DNA of 32,511 nucleotides from CAZYPH01 sp964649095. GTDB lineage: Bacteria; Bdellovibrionota; UBA1018; UBA923. A program made the position numbers and the translations under genes. Below the pieces are notes generated by a model, which saw only the letters and a program-made list of their open reading frames with translations, had not been told where the DNA came from and did not search any database. Numbering within the stretch: position 1 is the first letter of the stretch; every line of letters starts with the position of its first letter. Positions 23,530 to 31,710 of this stretch are shown piece by piece. The stretch is taken from NCBI GenBank assembly GCA_964649095.1, contig CAZYPH010000012.1, positions 1 through 32,511 of the forward strand, in the 5' to 3' direction.

Positions 23530-25032
23530 CTAGTGTTGCGCTGCTACATCGGATAATAAAAGTCCCGCCGTAGCCTTCGCCGAATTAATCACACCAGGCA
23601 CACCGGCTCCGGGATGTGTACCAGCACCTACAAAATAAAGTCCATGCACTGTTTTATCTCGGTTGTGAGTTCTAAAATAAGCACTTTGGCGCAAAATCGG
23701 TTCCGTTGAAAAGGCCGATCCATGAGTCGCTAAAAGCTCTGTTTGAAAATCATTTGGTGTAAAAATTCTTTGTGTCACAACGTTAGCACGCAAATTTGGT
23801 AAATAACGCGCTTCCAAATACGACATAATTTTGTCGGCGTATTTCGGGCCTTCCACCGTCCAGTCTATCGGGGCTGCACCTAAATGCGGCACAGGCGATA
23901 GTACATAAAACGCCTCGTGCCCGGGAGGCGCCAACGACGCATCTGAAACGGTAGGCGCATGTAGATACAACGAAAAATCATCGGCCAAAGTGCCGCGTTT
24001 AAAGATATCGGCCAAGTGCTCTTTGTAACGCCCACCAAAAATGACGTTGTGGTGGGCCATGTTGGGATAACGCACCTTCGTACCAAAATAGATTACGAAC
24101 AAACTCATACTTAAACTTTTTTTATTGATTGATTTCCGTGCGCCCTCTAGTCGTGGTTCGTCTTTTAAAAGTTCGTTGTATGTAAAACGCACATCACCAT
24201 TCGAAGCGACATTATCAAAATTCAATAACTGCCCATCTTGTAAGACCACACCACTGACTGCGCCATTGCTGGTCGCTATTTTTTTTACCGTAGTGTTGAG
24301 ACGCACCTGCCCACCCAACTCGACAAAAAGACGTTCTAACGCCTTCACAAGCGCGCCGGTGCCCCCTCGCGCAAAATACACGCCCCAGTTTCGTTCTAAA
24401 TAATGGATGAGCGTATAAATCGACGACGTTGAAAATGGATTTCCACCAACCAACAACGAATGGAAACTGAACACCTGACGCAGCTGAGGGTCTTTAATGT
24501 ATTTAGAAACCATCGAATAAACTGAGCGAAACGCCTGCAACTTAATGAGTTGTGGTGACACACGAATCATACTCGACCAATCTAAAAACGGAACATGCGC
24601 AAGCTTAGTATACCCTTCGTTAAACACTTCTTGGGTGTATTTTAGAAATGCACGGTAACCCGCTTCGTCGTTTGGAGACTTCGACTTGATCTGATTAAAA
24701 ATTGATTTTTCATCGTTCGAATAATCAAACACATACCCATCTTCGAAAAACAGACGGTAAAAAGGCATTACTGGAATGAGGTCGACATAATCGCTCATTT
24801 TTTTTCCAGCCACAGTAAATAACTCTTCGATACACTCTGGTGCGGTAATCACAGTGGGCCCTGCATCAAACGTAAAACCGCCATCTCGATAGACATACCC
24901 GCGCCCACCCAACATATCGCGTTTTTCTAATATAGTTGTTTGAACACCGGCAGCCTGTGCACGAATCGCTAACGCCAAACCACCAAAGCCACCACCAATT
25001 ACGGCCAACGTTTTTTTCTGATTATTTTGCAT
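23530..25032 (-). CDS. crtI: Phytoene desaturase CrtI
   Basis: CrtI is an FAD-dependent desaturase that converts phytoene to lycopene in four steps. The chosen ATG (25032) has AGAGG 8 bases upstream and gives 500 residues; a GTG at 25089 would add 19 residues before the FAD motif and is less likely. The dinucleotide-binding motif is AVIGGGFGGLALAIRAQAAG, followed by LEKRDMLGGRGYVY and FDAGPTVITAPE. The C-terminal FAD signature is GLYFVGAGTHPGAGVPG. Length is typical (about 490-510). It lies between crtY (70-base gap) and crtB in the operon. Four desaturation steps are inferred because a lycopene cyclase follows in the pathway. Confidence 0.96.
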   Translation of the reverse strand: MQNNQKKTLAVIGGGFGGLALAIRAQAAGVQTTILEKRDMLGGRGYVYRDGGFTFDAGPTVITAPECIEELFTVAGKKMSDYVDLIPVMPFYRLFFEDGYVFDYSNDEKSIFNQIKSKSPNDEAGYRAFLKYTQEVFNEGYTKLAHVPFLDWSSMIRVSPQLIKLQAFRSVYSMVSKYIKDPQLRQVFSFHSLLVGGNPFSTSSIYTLIHYLERNWGVYFARGGTGALVKALERLFVELGGQVRLNTTVKKIATSNGAVSGVVLQDGQLLNFDNVASNGDVRFTYNELLKDEPRLEGARKSINKKSLSMSLFVIYFGTKVRYPNMAHHNVIFGGRYKEHLADIFKRGTLADDFSLYLHAPTVSDASLAPPGHEAFYVLSPVPHLGAAPIDWTVEGPKYADKIMSYLEARYLPNLRANVVTQRIFTPNDFQTELLATHGSAFSTEPILRQSAYFRTHNRDKTVHGLYFVGAGTHPGAGVPGVINSAKATAGLLLSDVAAQH

Positions 25033-25102
25033 TGTAGGTACCTCTATCGAATATGTGCTACGTGGTTCCAAATCTCCACCCGATGTCACAACTAGTCTAT
25101 GA

Positions 25103-26275
25103 TCAAAATCGCAGGAGTGCTTTTACAGCCTTGGCGATAGAAACCGGCGGCCGACCTACCAATATACGAACCGCGTCAAAGATAGTTGTTTTTCCTGCGT
25201 AAAAACGGGCTATGAGGCCTTTGGGGAGACGATAAAATCGTCGAAAAATCGCTAATCGATCTTGTGGCTCCGCAGCAAAAAACAGCATGCGGTTTAAGGC
25301 CAAATAGAATTGCGTACGAAGACGCTCGATCCAACTGCAATGTACTTGATGCACATCGCGCACAATAGATTTTATTAAATAAGGCATCGAGTAACCGGTA
25401 ACATAATGAAAATTACTTGCTGCCATGCCGAACGCCTCGGGTTGAGTGTGCAAAACAGATCGATAAAGATTTTTTAGTGGTATTGGCAGCGCAGCGCTTT
25501 CCTCATGCTCGACCGTGTAGTGAGCGACACCATGTTCTTTTAGATAACGTGCGATCTCGATTCGATAGGCTGCGGTATCGATATTAGGCGTATCGGCATA
25601 ACGCGTGTCCTCAATCAACGTCGTATGCGCATCGAACGGCAACACATATATAAAACGATAGCCTTCTAACTGTGCCACGCGTGTGTCTTTTATTATGGGA
25701 ATAGCACCAAACGGAAAAGACTGTGGTGTGCGAACGACCTGACCTAGGAACTTTTGATAACCGCAATCTTGATTGGGGGTGTTCAAACTTAGAGGTCGAG
25801 TGTCATAAATTTTTGAACACGAAACTCGCCGCATCAAAGCACCCGACTGCAGTGTGACGTGCGTCTTATGCTCTAAACGATTAACGCTACTTACCTGAGC
25901 ATTAAACAAGACAGAACTCGAAAACATACTTAAATATTTTCTATTTAGACTATTGGCGCGAATCGTAAAATAGCCTGCCTCTAAAGTACGTTCATAGGTG
26001 TCAAATACAACGCGTTGTTGTGGCCAATAGTAGTCGGGCAGATTTTTAATCGCTTCTAACGCAGACACATCTTTAAAATGAGATACAAAGTCTAACCATT
26101 CCGACTCATGAAACGACCATGTACGATCACTCAAAAACGCTGATTCCTTTTCAAGAACTAACCAACGCAAGTGAGGCGCCATAAGTGACAGGCTCAAAGA
26201 TTTAAGACACGAAGCCAACCCACCACCGATAAAAATAACATCGTACTCGTCTTCAACTGTTGTCAGCGTTAACAT
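25103..26275 (-). CDS. crtY: Lycopene beta-cyclase CrtY
   Basis: CrtY cyclises both ends of lycopene to give beta-carotene. This 390-residue protein has the N-terminal FAD/NAD-binding motif DVIFIGGGLASCLKSLSLS and the nearby LEKESAFLSDRTWSFHE (the DRTW-type motif of CrtY). Further on are YRFIYVLPFDAHTTLIEDTRY and IPIPLKN. The C-terminal part includes the typical YHYVTGYSMPYLIK-like segment (here FHYVTGYSMPYLIK). It is the first gene of the crt operon. The gene upstream is divergent (SulP-carbonic anhydrase), 113 bases away, so the operon promoter should be in that interval; I could not pick a convincing -35/-10 pair on this strand. Confidence 0.95.
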   Translation of the reverse strand: MLTLTTVEDEYDVIFIGGGLASCLKSLSLSLMAPHLRWLVLEKESAFLSDRTWSFHESEWLDFVSHFKDVSALEAIKNLPDYYWPQQRVVFDTYERTLEAGYFTIRANSLNRKYLSMFSSSVLFNAQVSSVNRLEHKTHVTLQSGALMRRVSCSKIYDTRPLSLNTPNQDCGYQKFLGQVVRTPQSFPFGAIPIIKDTRVAQLEGYRFIYVLPFDAHTTLIEDTRYADTPNIDTAAYRIEIARYLKEHGVAHYTVEHEESAALPIPLKNLYRSVLHTQPEAFGMAASNFHYVTGYSMPYLIKSIVRDVHQVHCSWIERLRTQFYLALNRMLFFAAEPQDRLAIFRRFYRLPKGLIARFYAGKTTIFDAVRILVGRPPVSIAKAVKALLRF

Positions 26276-26308
26276 AAAAAAACTCTTCCACGATCGACGC
26301 AGTTCGTC

Positions 26309-26334
26309 TGAAATAAATTTGAAATAAATTTATT
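26309..26334. repeat. Tandem 11-base repeat and palindrome between crtY and the SulP gene
   Basis: TGAAATAAATT occurs twice head to tail (26309-26319 and 26320-26330). The second copy runs into AATAAATTTATT (26323-26334), a perfect 12-base palindrome that overlaps the proposed -35 of the SulP gene. The 11-base period is one DNA turn. It may be an operator or an AT-rich UP element. Confidence 0.5.
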
Positions 26335-26362
26335 GATACCAAAAAAAAGAAATCGATACGAT
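26333..26362 (+). promoter_or_regulatory. Likely promoter of the SulP-carbonic anhydrase gene
   Basis: TTGATA (26333-26338), an 18-base spacer, and TACGAT (26357-26362) form a good housekeeping-type promoter, 27 bases before the ATG; AGGGG lies 9 bases before the start codon. Confidence 0.5.
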
Positions 26363-26388
26363 GCTAGAAGTCTAAAGGGGATCAGCCA

Positions 26389-28728
26389 ATGCGACTACTC
26401 AATCGAGGCCGACGTCAAGAAGATGCTCTGAGCGCTTCAAACGCAGGATACACACAAAGTGATTTGTTGAATTTTGAAGGCATTCGATCAGACTGGCGTC
26501 AGCTAATCTCTAAACGATATTTAAGGCAAGATCTCACGGCTGCGTTTTCGTTGAGCATGATGTCGTTGCCTCTTGTGATTGCAATCTCATTAGCATCGGG
26601 TGTCGACCCTTCTATCGGAATGACCTCCGGTATTATCGGCGGCATTATGTGTTCGCTTTTAGGGGGCTCGACCCTAGGTATCTCAGGCCCGGCAACAGCT
26701 ATGGCTGTGCTTGTTAGCGCCACTATCTTCAAATTTGGTCTTGCGGGACTAATCGTAGCTACACTGGGGTGCGGCTTTCTGCAGATGTTAGTTGGTGTAT
26801 TGGGCTTAGGTCGACTCATTAACTACGTTCCACTACCTGTAGTTGGTGGGTTTACCGCAGGTATTGCCGTAATTTTAATTATCGGGCAACTACCACACGC
26901 TTTTGGTTTACCGGCGCCCGATCAATTTCACGTGCTAAGTGTGCTGTCACATTTGAGAGAATATTACACCAGTACCAATGGCTACGATCTCACTGTGAGT
27001 GTTTTTAGCTTTTGCAGCGTGCTCTTATTACCCAAAATATTTAAACGAGCCCCCAGCGTACTGATTGCAATTGCGGTTCCAACCATTCTGTCTCAGTTTT
27101 TAAAATTGCCAACTACTGCTCTGTCGCAATCACGCGAACCATTAGTTACGTTTAGTGACTTAAGAACATTATCCGGCTTACCCTTGGTCAATGATTTTTT
27201 TAATCGCGATTCTCACCTTAGTGACCTTGTTGGTACGATGTTTTTTATGTTTGTATTGGCGTCACTCGAGAGCCTGCTTTCCGCCACCGCCTCTGAAAAG
27301 CTATTGCGCGCAAAATCTCGTTTTAGGAAAGTTAGCCTCAACCAAGAGCTCTTTGCTCAGGGGCTTGCCAATACGGCCTGTGCTTTATTTGGTGGTATTC
27401 CGGTCACGGGCGTAGTGGCACAGACCTCAGCAAACATTAATGCCGGGGCACGCACCCGGCGTGCCGGTGTAGTGCACGCACTGCTGCTTTTAATGCTGCT
27501 CGCATTTGCCATGCCGTGGATTCGTATTGTGCCAATTTCGGCGCTCGCAGGCGTATTAATCGCCATTTGTATTGGCACCATACAACCTCTTGGATTTTTA
27601 AAGATGTGTCGTTCGGCCAAAGTCGACGCCACAGTATTTTTAATCACCGCACTTTCAATTATTTTTGTTGATCTCCTCGTAGGTGTACAGGCCGGGCTTG
27701 CCACTGCGTTTGTAATTGTAGCCGTACGTTTGAGCCAGACGCAGGCTTCTATTTACGTCGCTGAAAACAGCGAGATCTGCCGGATATTTATGACAGGCCC
27801 TGTTACGTTTTTGTCGTCAGCCCAAATCGAACATGTGCGCGCCAAAACACTAACGCGGCCGGCCCATTTTCCCATTGTAGTCGACTTCTCGAACGTACCT
27901 ACGCTAGATGGCTCAGGCTCAAAAATGTTGATCGACTACTTTAAAGTACTGCTCAATCGCGGCACGCCATTTGCGATTCAAGGCCTACACCCAGCCTGCG
28001 AAAGTGTTTTTTTGAAATCTGACGAAACGGGTTTAGTGGCTCAACACGTAGCCATTACCGAGGCTGAGGTTCAAAAAATCATACGTGGCCGAGCCGACGA
28101 CCAACCAATTGATCGCCTGGTTGCTGGCGTAAATGAATTTCGTTTACATCAACACCGCAAACTGTCGCCGTTATTTGAGCGCCTTGCTCAGGGACAAAAT
28201 CCCCACACGTTATTTATTACCTGTGCTGACAGTAGAATTAGCCCCAACTTAATTACGTCAACTGACCCCGGTGAACTTTTTGTCGTGCGCAACGTCGGTA
28301 ACGTGGTACCACGCAATGCAAGCGATAATTTACCCGCCGAGGGTGCGGCTATCGAATTTGCGATTGCTGTTTTGGGTGTGAAAGAAATCGTCATCTGCGG
28401 CCACTCGAACTGCGGTGCGATGAAGGCGCTGCTTGCACCAGCCAATTTGCCCGATTTGCCTAATTTAAAAAAATGGCTTTTGTCCGCAGAAACCCATTCA
28501 AAATTGAGCGCAGCCCCATCACCTGATGCGGCTGCAAAGTTAAACGCACAGGCACAACTCGAGAATCTAAAATCGTACCCCATTGTGGCCGAAAAATTAA
28601 AAACCAATGCCATTCGCCTGCACGCTTGGTTCTACGATATCGGTGCGAGTGAGTTGTTAGAGTTTGATGAAACTCTCGGATCGTTCGTGCGCTTAGGAGA
28701 ATCTACAAAACTACAGCTAGAAAGTTAG
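26389..28728 (+). CDS. SulP family anion transporter fused to beta-carbonic anhydrase
   Basis: A 779-residue fusion. Residues ~35-440 are the SulP membrane domain of about 12-14 segments, with family motifs LASGVDPSIGMTSGIIGGI, LGISGPATAMAVLVS and GGIPVTGVVAQTSANINAGA. Residues ~455-560 are the STAS domain (FPIVVDFSNVPTLDGSGSKM). Residues ~570-779 are a complete beta-carbonic anhydrase: zinc ligands Cys612, His672 and Cys675 with Asp614/Arg616 in CADSRIS, and GHSNCGAMKALL. Such fusions are known and are thought to move bicarbonate, with the anhydrase converting it to CO2 or back. The RBS is AAGGGG. It is divergent from crtY and overlaps the next gene's end by 4 bases on the opposite strand. 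Substrate (bicarbonate or sulfate) is inferred. Confidence 0.95.
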   Translation: MRLLNRGRRQEDALSASNAGYTQSDLLNFEGIRSDWRQLISKRYLRQDLTAAFSLSMMSLPLVIAISLASGVDPSIGMTSGIIGGIMCSLLGGSTLGISGPATAMAVLVSATIFKFGLAGLIVATLGCGFLQMLVGVLGLGRLINYVPLPVVGGFTAGIAVILIIGQLPHAFGLPAPDQFHVLSVLSHLREYYTSTNGYDLTVSVFSFCSVLLLPKIFKRAPSVLIAIAVPTILSQFLKLPTTALSQSREPLVTFSDLRTLSGLPLVNDFFNRDSHLSDLVGTMFFMFVLASLESLLSATASEKLLRAKSRFRKVSLNQELFAQGLANTACALFGGIPVTGVVAQTSANINAGARTRRAGVVHALLLLMLLAFAMPWIRIVPISALAGVLIAICIGTIQPLGFLKMCRSAKVDATVFLITALSIIFVDLLVGVQAGLATAFVIVAVRLSQTQASIYVAENSEICRIFMTGPVTFLSSAQIEHVRAKTLTRPAHFPIVVDFSNVPTLDGSGSKMLIDYFKVLLNRGTPFAIQGLHPACESVFLKSDETGLVAQHVAITEAEVQKIIRGRADDQPIDRLVAGVNEFRLHQHRKLSPLFERLAQGQNPHTLFITCADSRISPNLITSTDPGELFVVRNVGNVVPRNASDNLPAEGAAIEFAIAVLGVKEIVICGHSNCGAMKALLAPANLPDLPNLKKWLLSAETHSKLSAAPSPDAAAKLNAQAQLENLKSYPIVAEKLKTNAIRLHAWFYDIGASELLEFDETLGSFVRLGESTKLQLES

Positions 28729-30008
28729 TCGCCGAGTGCTGTGTTACACTTTCTAGCAGCGCGAATACTAAGATTAGTAACTTCTAAAGCGCGTAACGCG
28801 CGGTCGAAGTAAAGACTCAAAATATCTAATGCCGGTAGGCCTGTGCGCAGGGAATTAATTAAAGAAATCGCAATATACGTCATATTTTGCGACCCAACGG
28901 CATCCGTTCCGCCCAATGTCTGTTTGGCAGACGCTACGATTGAGCGCCTTAACACCCGATGCACTAATCCAGCCAAAACGTCGTCCTCCTCTAACGACGA
29001 GGCGTGCCTAGGACTAGGAGCTTCCGACCAACGCGGAGCGGCCAAATCCCCTACCAATCCTAGATACAACCGTCGCCGAAGGTACACTAACCCCGAACTC
29101 GGCTGAAAATTCGTATCGACTACGGGCCACTCTCCCCGGCTATCAATCGCATTCAGTGCTTTCGAAACGTTATTCACTGCCGACAGCAAGTCCCCATTAT
29201 AAAACCCCTCCACTGCAAAACGAGTGTTACGCGCAATCGGCGCCGAAACCAAACCAATCCAACGGGGATCGCTTTCATTTAAAAACCCTGAATTCGCTAA
29301 AACGTTCGTAGGCGTATCCACACAGCACGCAATAGGCTCAGCGGGGTAGGCAGGAACAGTCGCCCGCGCCCGCTTAAATAACCAAGACAGTGGCCCCACA
29401 TCACGCATCGTAAGAAAAAATCCGCCTCGGGCTCCGTGTGTGTCGTTATGCAGCCGATGAAGCAGGTCTGCAATCACATCACTAACGTCGGTATGATGCT
29501 GGATACGATGCAACTCTACCGCCGCGTTCCGCATGACGACCAATTGCCCCATCAAAAAACCAAGATCAGCCGCCACAATCAACCGATGCCGCAAATCAAT
29601 GCCAGGTGTTTTTTTCAATTGTTCTAATAGTCTCGCAAAGATTTCTTGATCGGCCTCAGGCAAATCATAATGCACGCCGCGCCCTTGCAAATCATCGGGC
29701 AGTCTACGATCGCCAATAATTTGAACGCTGGGACTCCCTGCACTCGTAGCGCTTGACGATGCCATCCACTGCCCCATGCGCGCACGCGGTGGAACAAGCG
29801 CTGGCGGAAGAAAATTCTCCGCATCGCGTGATGGGTGGGCATAATATTGGCGAATAGCCTCAGTGCCGTTAAGAATTTGTGCAGCGGCGCGTTCGGCACG
29901 GGCACGGTGGCCATCGTCGGCACGTACGATAGTGGCCATGAACCATGATGCCACTAAAACTAGAAATAGATTTGAAATCCATACACGAATGAAACGGGTC
30001 ATCATCAC
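28725..30008 (-). CDS. Predicted exported protein of unknown function
   Basis: A 427-residue protein I do not recognise. It starts with a signal peptide: MMMTRFIRVWISNLFLVLVA, with a probable cleavage site at IVRADD. Three ATGs in a row are preceded by GAAGGA. The mature part is mostly alpha-helical (RARAERAAAQIL; ADQEIFARLLEQLKKTPG; LHRIQHHTDVSDVIADLLHR), with Pro-rich loops, and has three cysteines (two adjacent in ACCVDTP, one near the C-terminus in RKCN). No transmembrane segment follows the signal, so it is probably periplasmic or secreted. Parts look richer in GC than the neighbours, with many Arg codons, which may indicate transfer. It lies downstream of the radical SAM gene on the same strand (82-base gap) and is tail-to-tail with SulP-CA. 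Confidence 0.75.
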   Translation of the reverse strand: MMMTRFIRVWISNLFLVLVASWFMATIVRADDGHRARAERAAAQILNGTEAIRQYYAHPSRDAENFLPPALVPPRARMGQWMASSSATSAGSPSVQIIGDRRLPDDLQGRGVHYDLPEADQEIFARLLEQLKKTPGIDLRHRLIVAADLGFLMGQLVVMRNAAVELHRIQHHTDVSDVIADLLHRLHNDTHGARGGFFLTMRDVGPLSWLFKRARATVPAYPAEPIACCVDTPTNVLANSGFLNESDPRWIGLVSAPIARNTRFAVEGFYNGDLLSAVNNVSKALNAIDSRGEWPVVDTNFQPSSGLVYLRRRLYLGLVGDLAAPRWSEAPSPRHASSLEEDDVLAGLVHRVLRRSIVASAKQTLGGTDAVGSQNMTYIAISLINSLRTGLPALDILSLYFDRALRALEVTNLSIRAARKCNTALGD

Positions 30009-30090
30009 TTTAAATCCTTCAAAGGCCTGCGATCTTGAAATTTATAAACTTTTTTTATTTAACACCGGAATAGGTTTGCTGAAAGGGGAA

Positions 30091-31059
30091 TTATCCACTC
30101 GAAACACCTTGGGCCAAGGTTTTTTCAGAGCGAGCCCCATGCGCCGAATTAAACGTCTTTCTATCAAAACGCTGGATAAAATCGCACTTTTTGCACAATT
30201 CTTCGACACATTCGCCGCGTTTAAACCCCTCCAACATCGCTTCGGCCCGTTTGCTAGAGAGAATCTGACTTAGCGGTTCGTCGAAGACGTTGCCGAGACG
30301 CAAAACCGCCTCTTTATCTAAACAACAGGGCACGACCGTACCGTCAGCATGGATGCCTATGTGGTGGCTTAGGGCATGGCAAAATCCAAAGTCTGATCGC
30401 ATCGGGTCGGCCATGTTAGGCCAACGAAACCGCGTATCGAAGTTGAGGTACAATCGCCCTGTTATTAAAATCGATTTTTTGCGCCGGAGATTTAGATTCA
30501 GCGGACCAACCTGCACGTTCAACTGATCGGCAATGGCATTAAAAATGGTCTGCGTCAACGTGTCGTGTGTTAACTCATCGGCACTCGTTGCGGCTTGAGA
30601 GCGGTTCCACAAGCGCAAATTGATGTATAAATCAGGACGATTTTTAAGAGCTATTTTCACAAATTCAAAAACCTTAATCAAATAACGATCCAGGCTTTGA
30701 CCGGGAAAATTATCGATAAAACTCTGCAGCGAGATGTTTACCTGACGGACAATTGGGCTCAATAGGAGTGCGGTCGTCTTTTCGCTTAAAAGCGTGCCGT
30801 TGGTGGTGAGGTTGATTGCGGCCCCATGTGAGGCGCATACTTCAATAATTTTTTCTAATTCAGGGTGGCTAAGCGGTTCGCCCATCAGGTGCAAACATAC
30901 TTCTTCGGTAAGCGGCGCAGCCTGCGCCAAAACCGTCTCGAAGTCGTGAGAGGTCATGATCTGTTTTGACCGTTCCACGACCGGACAAAACGAACACTGT
31001 AAATTACACTGATTACTAATTTCGATATAAATACGCGAAAATCGCTTTGTTTTAATCAT
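30091..31059 (-). CDS. Radical SAM protein with SPASM-type C-terminal domain
   Basis: A 322-residue radical SAM enzyme. The 4Fe-4S motif CNLQCSFC (Cys18, 22, 25) lies in YIEISNQCNLQCSFCPVV. SAM-contacting features follow: LMGEPLSHPELEKI and NLTTNGTLLSEKT. The C-terminal SPASM-like region has clustered cysteines: GFCHALSHHIGIHADGTVV then PCCLDKE, and GECVEELCKKCDF, for auxiliary iron-sulfur clusters. Radical SAM/SPASM proteins modify peptides, tRNA, sugars or cofactors; the substrate is not evident, and no small precursor peptide gene was found nearby. The start codon is 5 bases from an 11-base C run on the coding strand that occupies the ribosome-binding position. No other SD sequence is visible. 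Confidence 0.9.
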   Translation of the reverse strand: MIKTKRFSRIYIEISNQCNLQCSFCPVVERSKQIMTSHDFETVLAQAAPLTEEVCLHLMGEPLSHPELEKIIEVCASHGAAINLTTNGTLLSEKTTALLLSPIVRQVNISLQSFIDNFPGQSLDRYLIKVFEFVKIALKNRPDLYINLRLWNRSQAATSADELTHDTLTQTIFNAIADQLNVQVGPLNLNLRRKKSILITGRLYLNFDTRFRWPNMADPMRSDFGFCHALSHHIGIHADGTVVPCCLDKEAVLRLGNVFDEPLSQILSSKRAEAMLEGFKRGECVEELCKKCDFIQRFDRKTFNSAHGARSEKTLAQGVSSG

Positions 31060-31064
31060 GATGA

Positions 31065-31075
31065 GGGGGGGGGGG
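31065..31075. repeat. G11/C11 homopolymer just upstream of the radical SAM gene
   Basis: Eleven consecutive G on the + strand, i.e. eleven C in the mRNA of the radical SAM gene, ending 5 bases before its ATG. The in-frame codon before the tract is a stop (TAA), so a change of length would not alter the protein; it could alter promoter or RBS spacing. Confidence 0.95.
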
Positions 31076-31178
31076 ATTTACGTTATCAGCCAATCACGCT
31101 GAACAAACACACCTAAAGCTACCGGTCAGCTCTACTACGTTTCGCGATCGTAAATCTAGTGGTTTACCAACTTCGTTC

Positions 31179-31207
31179 TTGCCAAGAGGTCGCCAGTCTT
31201 TTAACAA
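31179..31207 (+). promoter_or_regulatory. Possible promoter of tRNA-Asn
   Basis: TTGCCA (31179-31184), a 17-base spacer, and TAACAA (31202-31207), ending 12 bases before the tRNA. Spacing is ideal; the -10 is a moderate match. Confidence 0.4.
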
Positions 31208-31219
31208 AATAGACTATAT

Positions 31220-31295
31220 TCAGGAGTAGCTCAGTCGGTAGAGCTAGCGGCTGTTAACCGCTCGGTCGGGGGTTCGAGTCCCTCCTCCTGAGCCA
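31220..31295 (+). tRNA. tRNA-Asn (anticodon GTT)
   Basis: A complete 76-base cloverleaf. The acceptor stem TCAGGAG pairs with CTCCTGA. The D-arm is GCTC/GAGC, and the anticodon stem AGCGG/CCGCT holds the loop CTGTTAA with GTT at 31253-31255. The T-arm has TTCGAGT in the loop, with one G-T wobble in its stem. The 3' CCA is encoded (31293-31295). It reads asparagine codons AAC/AAU. It is followed after 8 bases by an intrinsic terminator. tRNA genes are common integration sites, and the DNA to the right looks accessory. Confidence 0.97.
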
Positions 31296-31303
31296 TCTTT
31301 CTC

Positions 31304-31339
31304 AAGGACCAGTCTTCGGACTGGTCCTTTTTATTTTTA
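31304..31339 (+). terminator. Rho-independent terminator after tRNA-Asn
   Basis: An 11-base perfect stem AAGGACCAGTC/GACTGGTCCTT closed by the stable TTCG tetraloop, followed by a T-rich run (TTATTTTTA). It is the strongest terminator in the window. Confidence 0.95.
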
Positions 31340-31666
31340 ATAATCACTAGTTAAACAATTCGCACGCCAAAGAATTGGCGAAATTCGTTTCAATGTCTCA
31401 AAGAATCACGATCTAATTCAGTTTTTGCCTGAGGCTTGTCTGACGCTCTCCGAGCAGATGCTCGCCAGCTGATTAGAGTGTTATTCAAATAATATTTAAA
31501 CCAGAATTTAAATCCCGCTGTCTGGGGAACGTGAGACGCATATTGTGCTTTCACAAGGTTTGAAAATAAATGCTCTCCCCTTAGGTAAAGTTTTTCAAAA
31601 ACACTGCCTGCGTTCCGCAAGTCCGCAAGTCTATGAATCGAAATGGCCGGTCAACATAATAAATTG
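31340..31666. other. Poorly coding stretch between tRNA-Asn and the regulator gene
   Basis: This interval has no recognisable gene. It contains a CGCCAA-AGAA-TTGGCG hairpin (31365-31380), a CGAGCA-GA-TGCTCG hairpin (31451-31464), a tandem repeat of CGCAAGTC near 31616-31631, and one weak minus-strand reading frame (31390-31620) listed separately. Confidence 0.5.
31390..31620 (-). CDS. Doubtful small hypothetical protein
   Basis: An open frame of 76 codons starting only with TTG and lacking a clear ribosome-binding site. The predicted product is rich in aromatic and basic residues (GFKFWFKYYLNNT, WRASARRASDKPQ) and is not recognised. A hairpin (CGCCAA/TTGGCG) about 10 bases past its stop could be a weak terminator, and the regulator's operator lies between it and the divergent wHTH gene; both are mild support. 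It may be a degraded gene or a chance frame. Confidence 0.3.
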   Translation of the reverse strand: MRNAGSVFEKLYLRGEHLFSNLVKAQYASHVPQTAGFKFWFKYYLNNTLISWRASARRASDKPQAKTELDRDSLRH

Positions 31667-31710
31667 ACCTAAAAGTTAGGTTATATTACCCTTTATTTAG
31701 GTTATGTTAC
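31667..31710. promoter_or_regulatory. Operator region of the winged-helix regulator
   Basis: A perfect inverted repeat ACCTAA-AAG-TTAGGT (31667-31681) overlaps the first of two near-identical direct repeats, TTAGGTTATATTAC (31676-31689) and TTAGGTTATGTTAC (31697-31710). The second includes the start codon. TATATT at 31682-31687 could be the -10. The layout suits autoregulation by the encoded DNA-binding protein. Confidence 0.6.

Noticed and set aside
31094..31207. Protein-like 37-codon minus-strand frame upstream of tRNA-Asn
   Set aside because: TTG start only, no ribosome-binding site, overlaps the tRNA promoter, and no recognisable motif.
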